Shown here in pieces: positions 23,607-35,300 of a DNA stretch of 64,000 nt (the stretch's first letter is position 1; every line of letters begins with the position of its first letter). Made by a program: the position numbers and the translations under genes. Origin of the DNA: Pelodera strongyloides (lineage: Eukaryota; Nematoda; Chromadorea; Rhabditida; Rhabditidae); assembly GCA_036852015.1 (NCBI GenBank), contig JAANDG010000343.1:92299-156298 (forward strand), given 5' to 3'. A model generated the notes under the pieces. That model was not told where the DNA came from. It saw only the letters and a program-made list of their open reading frames with translations, and did not search any database.

Positions 23607-23784
23607 CTGGGAAACTTTTTTACGATGAGCTCATCTATATGTATACCGCAAAACTGTAGATTTCAAAGCTGCATATGCAAATTTTGAAGGCATTCTAATT
23701 AACGACAAATTTGCATAGATAGCTTGGATATCTGCAGATTTACGGTATGAATATACGATCAGCGCATCGGGAAAAGTTTCCCAG
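23607..23784. repeat. Inverted-repeat element (CTGGGAAACTTTT ends)
   Basis: CTGGGAAACTTTTTTACGATG on the left is mirrored by CATCGGGAAAAGTTTCCCAG on the right. Inner GTATACCG/CGGTATGAATATAC and TGCAAATTT/AAATTTGCAT pairs continue the palindrome. Confidence 0.8.
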
Positions 23785-23882
23785 GGTATGTGGCTTTTTA
23801 CTGGCTGCATATTGTTTTATAAATCGTTTTGCATATAATAAAAATCGAATAAAAAGGTTGAATTTGAAGTGACTGCCTTCCT

Positions 23883-24892
23883 TTAAAGGGAATGTCAAGG
23901 CAGTTTTGCATGTTGGGCTTCAAAAAAAGTTTATTTTTTTGTAGGTAAGGAAAGTGAAAACAAGAATAAACCAAAGCTTCTTGGTAAGAAGAAAAACAAT
24001 TTCAAACCACTCTGAAAAATGCCTTCAACATGGAATTCGGGTCGTGTGCACAAAGCTCAGTACTAACGTCTGTACACAGGACCGTTTGAATTCACGAGGC
24101 CGATAGTCAGCATAGAAAAAGAGAGGGCGCGCGACAACGAGAGGAAAAAGATGCGCACTTGACACATCGCATGCCGGAGAGGAAACACGATAAAAGACGT
24201 TTTTTAAAGGGAATATGTAGGCCCTTTTTGAAGTTAAGCTGTATTGATAGAATGTATGTTAGCCATTAAGGAAACAGCAACAACGGTTGTCCAAATATTT
24301 CCAGTTAAAAGAAAATATACTACAAAGTTCGCACTTTCCATAGTAAACACGTTAGTTGACCCTGCGCCATACATCCATCGGGTGCAATGGTAATTTTTTC
24401 AAAGATGCGTGCAGAGATCGACAAATAGCATTATTCAGAGACATATTTGCATGCAAATTCGTATATTCGAATTTACATATTCAGCCGCCTATTTAAATTG
24501 ACGTCTGATGTGGAAACTCTAGTTTCGCGTTTGTTTTGGCATTTTGAGTGCCTACATATTCGCTTTTAGGGCGCATTCGAGTTGGACATTTTCCGGAAAA
24601 GAAAAGAAAACTTTTGGTTCGAGATGGATTTCACCAGAAAAGAATGCAATTGCCACGCATACACATGCAAATGATCGATTGATTTTAGTTTCAATTACTG
24701 TACAATTGCATTTTCGACAATTATTTTGCGTGTATTATTTTTTTTCTGGGTGTCCATCTCGAACCACTTTTTTCTTTTCTTTTCCGGAAAATGTCCAACT
24801 CGAATGCGCCCTAACTACGCTATTTTGTGACAGCGCGCGTTATAGAATCCCCGCGAGAAATTCTATAATCCCCCTTGACATTCCCTTTAATG
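23883..24892. repeat. About 1-kb element with AAAGGGAATGTCAAGG ends
   Basis: TTAAAGGGAATGTCAAGG at the left end is exactly inverted as CCTTGACATTCCCTTTAA at the right end. The interior is unique DNA plus one nested element (24567-24813). A second TTAAAGGGAATATG start occurs at 24205. The interior shows no transposase. Confidence 0.75.
24567..24813. repeat. Nested inverted-repeat element (TAGGGCGCATTCGAGTTGG ends)
   Basis: TAGGGCGCATTCGAGTTGG plus ACATTTTCCGGAAAAG is mirrored at 24775-24813. TTA at the borders may be the target duplication. It lies inside the larger repeat, so it inserted later. Confidence 0.9.
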
Positions 24893-25267
24893 AAAAATCG
24901 TACAACCAACTGTCCACTTTTCGTCATCTACATAAATTATCGTGATCGACGAGCTTCCCGTACATTTTCTCGAAAGAATAACCTCAAACTAATCACAGGA
25001 AAGTTCAATGTATCGTTTTCTATCAATTTAATAAGAATTGTAGGAAAGAAGAGAAATTTGAAGTGACTGCGACAATTTTGTGTCAGTGATTGCGTATGCT
25101 GTATATACTTATGTCTTGTGATTGCAGTCACGCAAAATATATATACTGATTCCAGCTTTATTCCACTCCAGTTCAGAACAGGCATTCATAAACATTCAAT
25201 TCACATAGTATTATAACGCAACTGAACTCATGAACTTGAAATGTCATTTAAAATGTAACAATTATTA

Positions 25268-28200
25268 TTAAATGTCATGAAAGCCAACGCCATCCATCTC
25301 CACGTCTGAGCTGGCCGAAGGCTCTCCTCTGAAAAAATCAAGTACATTCAATACATAAAACAAAATAGTTGCACCAAATAAAAGAAAACTACTTAAAGGG
25401 TCAGGCCCACCGTTTTGAACCTATATTTATTATTTGTTCGCAATTTTTGTATAGGATATTTATTCTAATATATACACGCGGAGTTTGAAGCTTCACCATC
25501 GCGAAGCTTTTCACGTAAGTTATACAGTATGGAAAAGCAATTGCATCCTTATTTCCTTATTGTGTGTGACCGGAGGGTATCCGACTGTATAGCTGCCAGT
25601 CGCTTAAGGGACAGACAAAAGAGTGAGGTGCCCCCGCGACACACACGGTAAGGAAATAAGAACGCAATTGTTTTTCTATACTGTATACTCTGCAAGGAAA
25701 AGCTAGGCAGACTAAGGGAGGGTAGGCGGGAAAAGGATTGTAGGCACAAGTAAAATATACTCGGATAGTTAGAAATACTGCAATGCAAAGCCAAAATGTT
25801 CAAACCTGAGAGCCGGTACGTCCCTTCCCATCAATGCTTCGACGTCGTCAATGCTTTCCCATAAGGCATCTATGCCCTTCTTCAACGCCTTAAATAGAAT
25901 CGCTATACAAATAGTTTAATAATTTACCGACACATTATAAATAAAATAAGTGTGCACCATATAAAATGATGATAAAAGGTTGCAAATTAAGCCACACATG
26001 CAATGAAACTATATACGAAAAGAAAACTGAGAAGAACTGCAAGTTTATGTCCTTATGTGGTCTAGCGTACCTCGGGTTTCGGCAATTTGATCAATCAGAT
26101 TAGGTGCCTACCTCAAGTCTTTTATCTTGTTGCTCCCATTCCCTTTCGATTTCTTCTACCTAAAGAAAGAGATGAGAAAATGGGAGCTCAGTACGAAGAT
26201 GAGACTGTTTATGGGGTTTCCAAGTATCCGGACAAATTTACCGTACTTTACGACTTCGCGAGACCCATGTATTAATTTCTCATGTCAAATATTCAATTCA
26301 GGGAAAATACGGCAAATTTTTCTATACTTGGAAGGGAATTTTTCTATACATGGAAACCCCATTAGTCTTCACTCCACGCTCGTGGTTAGCTATCAAATAA
26401 TTTAATTTTGTCACAAACCATTCTGATGAGTTAGTTAGGGCTGTTGATGGTTCGTGATCAGCGAGCAAAACCAACCCACCAAAGCCCCAATTTTTCGTTT
26501 GCAACCAAAATCGTCTAATCACTATTGCACAGAGAAAGAATGCAAATGGACGAATATAAACTGCAAAAACGTCTCCCCAATTATATAGACGTCTCTAACC
26601 AGATCGAACAGTTTGCCCGAGAATAACTGCGAGTTCTAGATGTAAAGAAATGCACCTTTCACTGTAATACTTCTGAAATTCCGGACATTTTGCACAAGTA
26701 AAATGAAGAATTCTTTTTCCTCGGGCCTTACGAAGCAAAGGAGTTTCCTTCAAAAAGAACAGATTGGATATGGAACCGAAGCTGGGAAATCGTCTCAAAT
26801 AGCATTACGCGCATTGAACACAAGGTGGCTTATTTACTTAAAGGGACACGGTCATCTCGAAATTCTCCTTTTTAAAATTTCTATTGATAGTATGACCCAT
26901 GATGGCCAAAATGCGAAAATTGCAGAAAATTTCCTTTGCTCCTCGAGCCAGGAGCAAGCAAAAAAGCTAAGCTACCTCGGCTGAATAAAAACAACTGGCT
27001 ACCGTAGCCGTAGTCAAATTAGAGGTGCAGAGAGTGCTGAGAATATATAGAGGGTGGTAAGCGTCTCCAGTCACACCACGCTATTTCGCACTTGTAACAC
27101 AGTTTGGGGTACCGTCTGACTGCGGCTACGGTATGCCAGTTGTTTTTATTCAGCTGAGGTAGCTTAGCTTTTTTGCTTGCTCCTGGCTCGAGGAGCAAAG
27201 GAAATTTTCTGCAATTTTCGCATTTTGACCATCATGGGTCATACTATCAATAGAAATTTTAAAAAGAAGAATTTCGAGATGCCCCTGTCCCTTTAAGTAT
27301 AATTTGGGAAACTTGGGGAGCATAAGTATAGGGTCATTCCGAATCGCCCGTTTTGCATCTCTCGAGATGGTTGCATAAAAGCAAACTCAAAGGGATCGGT
27401 TTATTCGGAATTGCACCTCTTCTATTGATAGTATGAACGAAAATATTCACAATGCGCTGCTCCCCGATGCAGGAGGGCATGTTCAGAAAGCTAAGCTACC
27501 TCAGATTTATGAAACAACTTTAGTACCGCAGCCGTAGCTAGTGGAAAATAGTATAACGAGGCCAGCGACGCTACACTTTCTTCACATTTCGCTTTATCCA
27601 TAGGCCGTATTCACCACTCCGATTCCCTCGGGGAAATATTCCCTGGGAACAGAAAATAGCATTCTAATGCGAGCCACGCAGAGAAAAAGACGGGGAATTC
27701 CCCATGGGGAATTGAGTGGTGAATACGGCCTTACTGTTGCTTTTTACTCGACAAACTGTACGGTGCTATTCTTCTCCTGAATTGTATGTGTGCGTAATAA
27801 ATTATTACTTTTATTATTATAGAAAATATTCAAAAAGGTGCAATTCTTAGTGAACCGATCCCTTTAAGATAGTGTGTAACATGCTTTGCGACTTGGCGAC
27901 TTCAAAAAGGCAATTTTGGATAAACGATAATATTACGAAACTGCATACCTCCTTCCAGAAATTGAAATGAGTTGTTTCCCTGGAATCGACGACTAGAGCT
28001 TGCAATGCATTGGCATTTTGGTTGTCATTTTCCACAGCATTACCGATCATCCTTTGCTCTCTAGAATAACTAGCAAGTCAAAGGCTTACAATTAGTCCCA
28101 CATAATCAAAATTCCTTCACCCTTCATAAAAATTCGTTCGTGTTTGCCTACGGAGTTCTACGTGAAACCGCCCCATGGATGGCCAACCGCCTCTATAGAT

Positions 28201-28305
28201 GAATATGGGACGCCCATTTAAAACGCAGTAACATTTTTATTTTTTCTCGGCAATAACTCACTCGGGTGTCAATAAAAGCATCTGATTCATCTCGTTGGTC
28301 GCCAT
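25268..28305 (-). CDS. Unrecognised 115-aa protein, five exons
   Basis: Exons 28262-28305, 27949-28060, 26112-26159, 25806-25888 and 25268-25328 have consistent phases and total 348 nt, giving 115 aa and a stop. The start ATG follows CTTTAG by one nucleotide, like a spliced-leader acceptor. The protein begins MATNEMNQMLLLTPEEQ, has a charged middle with heptad-like spacing (WKEVEEIEREWEQQDKRLEA and on), then GRDVPALR and an acidic tail SASSDVEMDG. It has no signal peptide or membrane segment, so it is probably a soluble coiled-coil protein that binds partners. I do not recognise the family and assign no function. It lies between the degenerin and the first innexin. Introns 2-3 are packed with repeats. 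A second, inverted copy of exon 2 lies 1 kb upstream. Confidence 0.75.
25521..25687. repeat. Palindromic element in the last intron of the 115-aa gene
   Basis: TATACAGTATGGAAAAGCAA is mirrored by TTGTTTTTCTATACTGTATA. The pairing continues through AATTGCATCCTTATTTCCTTA and its inverse. Centre is GC-rich. Confidence 0.85.
26210..26363. repeat. MITE-D copy 4, inverted relative to copy 1
   Basis: Begins TATGGGGTTTCCAAGTATCC and ends ATGGAAACCCCATTA. The interior shares ACTTCGCGAGACCCATGTAT and CAAATATTCAATTCAGGGAAA with 4435-4600 in reverse order. Confidence 0.85.
26590..26735. repeat. Fragment of MITE-I
   Basis: Matches the right half of 63086-63545: CGAACAGTTTGCCCGAGAATAAC, then AATACTTCTGAAATTCCGGAC. 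It lies in the second intron of the 115-aa gene. Confidence 0.7.
26839..27297. repeat. MITE-C, 459-bp hairpin element
   Basis: Ends TTAAAGGGACACGGTCATCTC and the inverse of GAGATGCCCCTGTCCCTTTAA. The mirrored arms continue for about 190 bp (CCTCGAGCCAGGAGCAAGC and its inverse). Nothing suggests coding. Confidence 0.95.
27602..27731. repeat. MITE-F copy 1 (GGCCGTATTCACCACT family)
   Basis: AGGCCGTATTCACCACTCC on the left and GAGTGGTGAATACGGCCT on the right. The interior holds CCCTCGGGGAAATATTCCC and GGGGAATTCCCC. Further copies at 40211-40342 and 58519-58635. Confidence 0.95.
27752..28083 (-). repeat. Left arm of a large inverted duplication containing exon 2 of the 115-aa gene
   Basis: This 330-bp block spans exon 2 and flanking intron DNA and recurs, inverted, at 29102-29435. 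It reaches from ACAAACTGTACGGTGC to CTAGCAAGTCAAAGGC. Confidence 0.9.
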
Positions 28306-28320
28306 CCTAAAGAGAGCTTG

Positions 28321-29101
28321 CGGTTAGTTAATGAAAATCTACCCGATATGTCTATCATATCCTTTTGAGTATTCAATGCGAAAATGAGAGCGTCAAAAAA
28401 GGAAAGATCCAAGAAAATGTTCATAACTCGGAGACCTAATAGTTGAGAAAAAGTACAAGGTTATCCAAGAAAATGTTCATAACTCTAGACCTAATAGTTC
28501 AGAAAAAGTACAATGTTCCTTGTGGCGCAACGCGCTCATCCGCCTGCATAGCAGAGCGCCAAAATGTTCGCTGGACGTTTTCGCTAGTTTTCCTGCGTCT
28601 TTGCTCCCATTCTCTTCGTGCATTGCAGCTGACTTCCTTTCGCTAGGCGGACTTTGCTGAGCGATTCGCAAGAGGGGACCATGATTATGATCAAGTTTTA
28701 TTTGTAAATATGTAAGAAAATAAAATGCAGATACATAAAAAGGGAAGTTGAATGAACGAACTATATTTAGAAGCGTTCACAAAAATGTACAAGAAAAAAA
28801 TCTTATTCGTTAAAATTAATTCGAATGAAGGACTGGGTTAATCGCAGAGTAAAGTAAGCCTTTCCTAATGAAAACTGCTCTGTTCTCAATATTCCGGAGC
28901 AACATCTATCGCACATCTTGTATACTCAGAGATACGCCCATACCCATACGTGCCGTAGGCGATCATCTAGATAAAGAAAAGGGATTTATGTAACAAGTCA
29001 CTTGGTAGTGATGCACTAATTACCGCAGGACTTTGCAGGAATGATTGCTTATGGCATAACACTGCTTGCGGCAATTTAAGAAGGTGAGATTAGAATGACG
29101 C
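28321..29101. other. Upstream of the 115-aa gene, spacer of the inverted duplication
   Basis: Two near-identical 40-bp direct units lie side by side at 28410-28510 (CCAAGAAAATGTTCATAACTC). No gene is seen. The promoter of the 115-aa gene should lie here. Confidence 0.45.
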
Positions 29102-29435
29102 CTTTGACTTGCTAGTTATTCTAGAGAGCAAAGGATGATCGGTAATGCTGTGGAAAATGACAACCAAAATGCCAATGCATTGCAAGCTCTAGTCATCGAT
29201 TCCAGGGAAACAACTCATTTCAATTTCTGGAAGGAGGTATGCAGTTTCGTAATATTATCGTTTATCCAAAATTGCCTTTTTGAAGTCGCCAAGTCGCAAA
29301 GCATGTTACATACTATCTTAAAGGGATCGGTTCACTAGGAATTGCACCTTTTTGAATATTTTCTATAATAATAAAAGTAATAATTTATTACGCACACATA
29401 CAATTCAGGAGAAGAATAGCACCGTACTGTTTGTC
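29102..29435 (+). pseudogene. Inverted copy of exon 2 of the 115-aa gene
   Basis: Reads as exon 2 of the gene at 25268-28305 on the opposite strand, with its acceptor (TATTCTAG), donor (GAG|GTATGC) and flanking intron sequence. The translation differs at one position (Val to Ile, in LQALVIDSRE). No exon 1, 3, 4 or 5 copy is found beside it, so it is a duplicated fragment rather than a second gene. Confidence 0.85.
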
Positions 29436-30780
29436 ATTTGTCGGCAAAACATAAAAAAAACATTGTTTATTTTTTTTTCAATGCTCTTTGTGGCTGGCCG
29501 TGACTTTTGCCATATCAAACCCTCAATCTCGGACATGAAATGGCAAAGAAACAATACATCTGATGTAGGCATTTGACATACGTCGGAATAGCAATGTGTC
29601 TGTAGCTTACAGTACACAATGTTGTACCGACCCATGTCAAATGTTAATTGCCGTGTGTTGTTTGAAATATTGGATTCATCCCGCATAATCTATGGCACAG
29701 CAAGGATTCATGGTTAATACCAAAAAAATCTTAACAAATGATCGTTATGACTTGCTAACATATGTGTTTCGTCTCTATGTAAAGAAAGGAACTCAGCGAT
29801 ATACTTGACTTTGTCTTTGAATTGGTTTCCATACTGGCAATTCATCACTTTCATATGTGAGATTGAGTTGAGCTCTATACAGAGAGTAATCGTGAGGAGA
29901 GGCTGTGTTTTGAAGTTGAAATTTAGGAAACACAATCATTCCTCTGTTGGTATTCACTGATGATCTACTGTGGTCCCATACTGATCCTGGTACAAAATTA
30001 GACTGCTGCACCTTTCACATGCGAGGACTGTACTGTTATCGTTACGAGTCTCCAATCTAGGGCCCCGTAAGTGTAAGTGTAAAGGTACGTAATATACACT
30101 TAGCACTAATGTCTACCATTTCCAGCTTGACCCTTGTTTTGTTGATCTGTTCGGTTGGATATGGTGGCTTGTTATGTGTGAATCTCACCACAAATCGTGG
30201 ATATCAAATAACAAGGAAACACAACATCTGATATGACCCTTTTGGCTAACATCTGTAGTCTATACCGTAACCACATGTTAATTGTCGCCCGTTGTTTGAA
30301 ATACTATGTAGAATCATACTGTATAATCGATGGCAACGATCATTAATGGTACCGAATGCTAATAATATATTTTCTTTCCTACATAGAATCTGTTGTCAGG
30401 AAAATTTCAAAAGATTTTTGTTGTTCTACACAAATGCTCTCTGTGGCAAGCATATGGGTCCGTAGGCGTGCACAAAAACAATGAATATCCCATATCCGTG
30501 GAGGTGCAGTAAACTTGAGTTCTAGAAAGAATTAGACTGGCAATGGGGTAACTTGTTGTGCAGTGTGCGTAAATACTATGTGATATTTGTAAACGATGCC
30601 TCTTTCCGCAAGATTATCTTGTGTAAAGTGCATAAGAATTTCCTCTGGAACTCCGTAATGACAGGAACACTTTTTTGATATTCGTAATGAAATAAGGGGA
30701 GACATGCATGTGGACAGTGTGGACAACCGATTGAAATACATCGAAACAACTTCTAAACTTGACAAGAAGAGATGGAGAGA
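29436..30780. repeat. Diverged repeated units of unknown type
   Basis: The block 29530-29730 is similar to 30190-30365: ACATCTGATRT, CATGTTAATTG, GTTGTTTGAAATA and ATCATT occur in the same order. A further block at 30620-30745 resembles 21920-22060. The spacing suggests remnants of one longer dispersed element. No reading frame survives. Confidence 0.5.
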
Positions 30781-30855
30781 GAGACAGAGAGAGAGAGAGA
30801 CAGAGAGAGAGAGGGGGGGGGGGGGGAGAGAGAGAAGAGAGGGAGAGTGAGACTG
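30780..30855. repeat. GA/G-rich microsatellite
   Basis: (GA)n interrupted by a run of about ten G. Confidence 0.9.
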
Positions 30856-31067
30856 AACTCTGAAATGCACACTAGGTCATACGATGTAAAGTTCAAGGTT
30901 TAATTTAAGCAAAATTGATTTCGATCTTCAATAATGGGAAGGGCCCAATCTAGTGACAAACAAGCAACAAAGTGACAAAGCTTCAAAGAATGACTGTGAC
31001 TCGTGATTAGAACGTTAGTTTCTTTTAATTTGGAATATTGCAGTCGACATCCTAAACGGTTAAAAAA

Positions 31068-31249
31068 TTAAATCGAAATACCGGCCGGTTTTTGAAACAC
31101 ATCGAGTACACCAGCATTCTTATGCAGCTAATGCAAATGAACACAAATTAGAATAAAAAATCGGGCTAAATTCGAGCAAATTAGCAGAAATACTTAAGAA
31201 TACGGTTGTCCACGATGCGTTTCAAAAACTTGCCCGTATTTCGCTTTGA
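31068..31249. repeat. MITE-A copy 5
   Basis: Ends TTAAATCGAAATACCGGCC and GCCCGTATTTCGCTTTGA, in the same orientation as copy 4. Confidence 0.85.
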
Positions 31250-32285
31250 TGCTTACTTGTGTATAAGTTGGACCTCGAGTATGATTCTACGATTGTGAGG
31301 CACAAGGTTATGCTTAAACATTAAATTTTCAACGATTGCCTCAAAGCGTCGGAATTTTGTGTTACACATTTCATTATCGCAACCATCTACGATCTACACT
31401 ACACGGTCCCATTACAATTACATTACACTCTGATGTTGATATACTTCCAAAACCTAGAATTTAGATTTCATGGTTGCTAAATGTAAGACTCCCACCCACC
31501 CGTCGCGGGTTCAGTTCCTGCCAGTGCCATCTCCCCCCCCCTCCCCCGTAGTTTCCCTAAAAGTTCCTTTGCATGCATGCGCATGCAGAAAAATTGTATT
31601 GCGATGTCCTTGTCCGGAATTGGTGAGGGACGGAGAGACGATGAGAAAAAGAGGGAACGAGTGTAGAAGAGACGGAGGGAGAGATGGAAACCCTGCATGT
31701 CTGTATCCTTTGTCGACTGCCACTCTGCCCGTACGGTAGTTTTCTGTTCTGTTCAGGGGAGGAGAACCCTGGATTCTGTCTCTCTCTACCCTTCTAGTCT
31801 CTCTCTCCCTCTCCGTAACACTTTGAGGTAATATCATTCAGACACATATATTAGCTATTGATCTATCATCCTTAATCTATCTCAAACTTATAGTATATCA
31901 CATTGCATTTATTAGAAACATGATATGTATTGCGGAACTTTTGCCAAATTATAGATTATAGTCATGTCTCTAAAAACAAGTTGCCTAGGACGAGCGAGAG
32001 AATTTTTTTAAATATCGTTACATATCCATTTGTAGAATATCGATTGCCTGTTATTGCTTAGGCATTCACGATTACTTTGGACGGAAAACTGGCTTTTTGA
32101 TTTTACCCATAATTGTCCCTGAAAATTTCTTGCTCGGTAGCAACGCCGCTAACTAATAAATAGTTAATCGATGTAATGATACCGTAGGATGAACTTGGTT
32201 ATAGTTGAAAACTATGTAAATTTTTAGTTCTGTATCAAACCAAATTACAATAATTGATTTTCTGATTTATCGATTGTCCTTTCAG
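31250..32285. promoter_or_regulatory. Upstream region of the first innexin
   Basis: 31490-31810 is much GC-richer than its surroundings, with poly(C) and GGGAGAGATGG motifs, and may be a promoter or 5'-UTR exon. 31900-32280 is AT-rich and would then be a 5'-UTR intron ending CCTTTCAG at 32285. The remainder contains no recognisable gene. Confidence 0.35.
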
Positions 32286-32346
32286 GGTCAGTCTCCTACC
32301 CAGGGAGTGGTGAAGTCTTTCCGGGAGGTGTCGTTTCTTCCCCGAG

Positions 32347-35300
32347 ATGAATATAATCCAGGGAATTCTCTCCTCTGTCCGTCCTCTCCCCGATGGAGAT
32401 TTTAGTGACAAACTCTCCTACTGTATATCGACAGTTGGACTGATTGTTGCATCTGCATTCGTCTCCGGGTGGAGGTATATTCAAAAAATTTATAGGGAGC
32501 AGCCTCCCCAAGCTAGAAATAGTGTCATACAGAAAGATTAGCTATAATCATGTCCAGTTCTTGTTCCTGACAAAGGATTTTTTTCTGAATTTTGTTTTCC
32601 ATCAATACGAGTATTTTGGAAACTTAATTCAAGAATTTGGCGTTGTCTTAAAGGGATCGGTTCACCTAAATTGTGTCTGTTTTTTGCTTCTTTATTTTCT
32701 ATAAGGGATAATAAAAATTTGGAATACAAAAAGTAGTGTTTAATTTCAATACTCACGAAGATATTGGGTGATATAGTGGTGGATTGATCGGTCCGGAATG
32801 CAAAAAGGGTAATTGTCCTGCCTTGTTTGTATGCATTTCGGACCGATCAATCCACCACTTTATCACCCAATATCTTCGTGAGTATTGAAAGTGAACACTA
32901 CTTTTTGTATTCCAAATTTTTATTATCCCTTATAGAAAATAAAGAAACAAAAAAAACAGACACAATTTAAGGTGAACCCCTTAAAATTCATACATTCAGC
33001 TTTGTGGGCAACCCGATTCAATGCTGGTTTCCTGCCTATTACAAAGGTTCGTTGAATTTGTATTCATTTGTATATAGTATACAGTGCGCGTCATAAGTAT
33101 CCGGGCACCCCCAAATCTAGTACTAAAAAGCACTTTTTGGGAAAATCAACCATCCTACCAAATCGGGGATGGCCAAAAACCTAGTGACAAAAAAATTCAG
33201 CAAAAAATCAGAAGTTTCAGGCAAATTAGGGACAATTAGGGTACGAAACCCCAAAAAACGCGCGTCATAAGTATTGAGGCAGGGGCGAAAAAATGTGTTT
33301 CTACAAGGTCTAACGCAACCACTAAAATCAAGAATGCCCTCAAACCAAAACAGGATGATTTTCAACATAAATAGTAATTTTTCTTTAAATATATTAATTT
33401 TAATTGTCCCACACACTGTAAGTAAAAAAACTGAAATCCAGATTCCGCAAAAACCACCCACATCATCTTGTAGATCTTTTCATGGCGAGAATTTCTGTAA
33501 AAAAATTATAATTTTAGGCGTACTCCGAAGGACGGTACGGCGTCTTGAAGTTAGGCAATTGCGAAGCTTAGTTTAAGGGGTACGCTAGGGATCAAAACAG
33601 CTCATTCGAGCGCACTTCAAGACGCCGTAACTTCCTTCGGAGTACGCCTAAAATTATAATTTTTTTACAGAAATTCTCGCCATGAAAAGATCTACAAGCC
33701 CATATAAATGGTTTGTGCGAGCTCTGGATTTCATTTTTTGACTTACAATTTGGCGTCATTAAAATTAATATAATTAAATAATTTTTTTATTCTTTTTGCT
33801 GAAAATCATTTTGTTTGGGTTTTTGGCGATGCTTGATTTAGTGGTTGCATTAGATTTCCTCCAAACCTAGTAGAAACACGATTTTTTGGGTGCCCGTATA
33901 CATATGCGCTGCACTGTATTTTGTCTACTTGCTTCAAATCATGAGTAAAGAATTCAATGCATGTAATGGTAATTAAATAAATTCCAAAAATTAAATGAAA
34001 TTCTTATATTTTCAGGCTGGTGGATGGAGTATGCATTAGATTATTGTTATGTGCAAAATACCTATTTTGCGCCATTTACTGATGTAAAGGTAATATCTTA
34101 GCAAGTTTCCAAATAATTATTTATGTTTACTTATGTTCTTGCAATAACAATGTTTGTAGCTCAATTTGCATATAATATATGAATACGTTTGAAAACCACG
34201 TGTCATGCCGCTTTAATTATTTCAGCCTCATAATCATTTCGACATTGCTAACCATATTGTTCCGATTCCAAAGAATATCACTGAAAGGGAGCAGAGTCAA
34301 CTGGGTACGGTAGAAGATTTATTGATTTTTTGTGCTTTATTGATTTTTGCTGATTCGTCAAATTGAGAAGTTGAAATTTCAGTGGAAAAGCTATAGCTAT
34401 ACGAGAAGGTATCTCTGCCAAACTTTGCATAACATTTTTAGTAATGTAATGACTTATTTCAGGTTACTACCAGTGGGTTCCCTTTATTTTTGCTGCACAA
34501 GCATTCTTCTTCTATCTTCCTGTAGTCATCTGGAGAACAATTTATGAAACCGCTGGTGAGTTATATGGAAAGTTTCTTAGATTTTGAGGTACTGTGTATA
34601 CTGATCAAATCTCAAATCTGGTGGACCAGATATTACAGATAACTGCGTGGATGTTGCGCCTGAAAATTGGAAAAAAATTGCATCCTACCATATTTGAGAC
34701 GGAGAATCAGATGGAGGCATTAAAAATAGGAGTTACCTGAAATGGGCAACGAAAATTAAGATTGAAATGAAAAATGGGAATTTGAATAATTCGATCAAGT
34801 GTTGAATTCTTCAGGCCATAAAGTGGCGACAATCTGTCAAACCTGTGCCATTTCCTCCAATATGGATGAAGATGAAAGGAAGAAGAATATCAAAATAGTA
34901 TCTGGATTTCTGGTTTACGAGCACACTATTTCTTCCACAATTGGTGGACGAGTGAAGAAATTGACCGGTGGAAGTTATCTCATCAGCTCTTATTTGGTGA
35001 GTTCTAGTTGGAGTAAATTTCTTTTTTGTCCCTTTCACTAGGGAAAACATTCACCAGGGTAATCCGACCCCAGGTGAATATCGACTGATTTTTAATTCTG
35101 AATCCCAGATTTGAATATAAGTTAGTAAGAACGTGCTGCATGACAATGGCCATGGGAGCAGTTGTCAGGCCATCCAAAATCGATGTTGTGTAGATGGAAT
35201 ACACCTAAAATTCTATAAACAAACTAATAGGTGAGTGTTGAACAGTCCATAATATGCTAATCCCATTTTCAGCTGACCAAGGTGTTGTTCGCTTTGAATG

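Noticed and set aside
30532..30870. 112-codon minus-strand ORF rich in Ser/Leu/Pro
   Set aside because: Half of it is the translated GA/G microsatellite.
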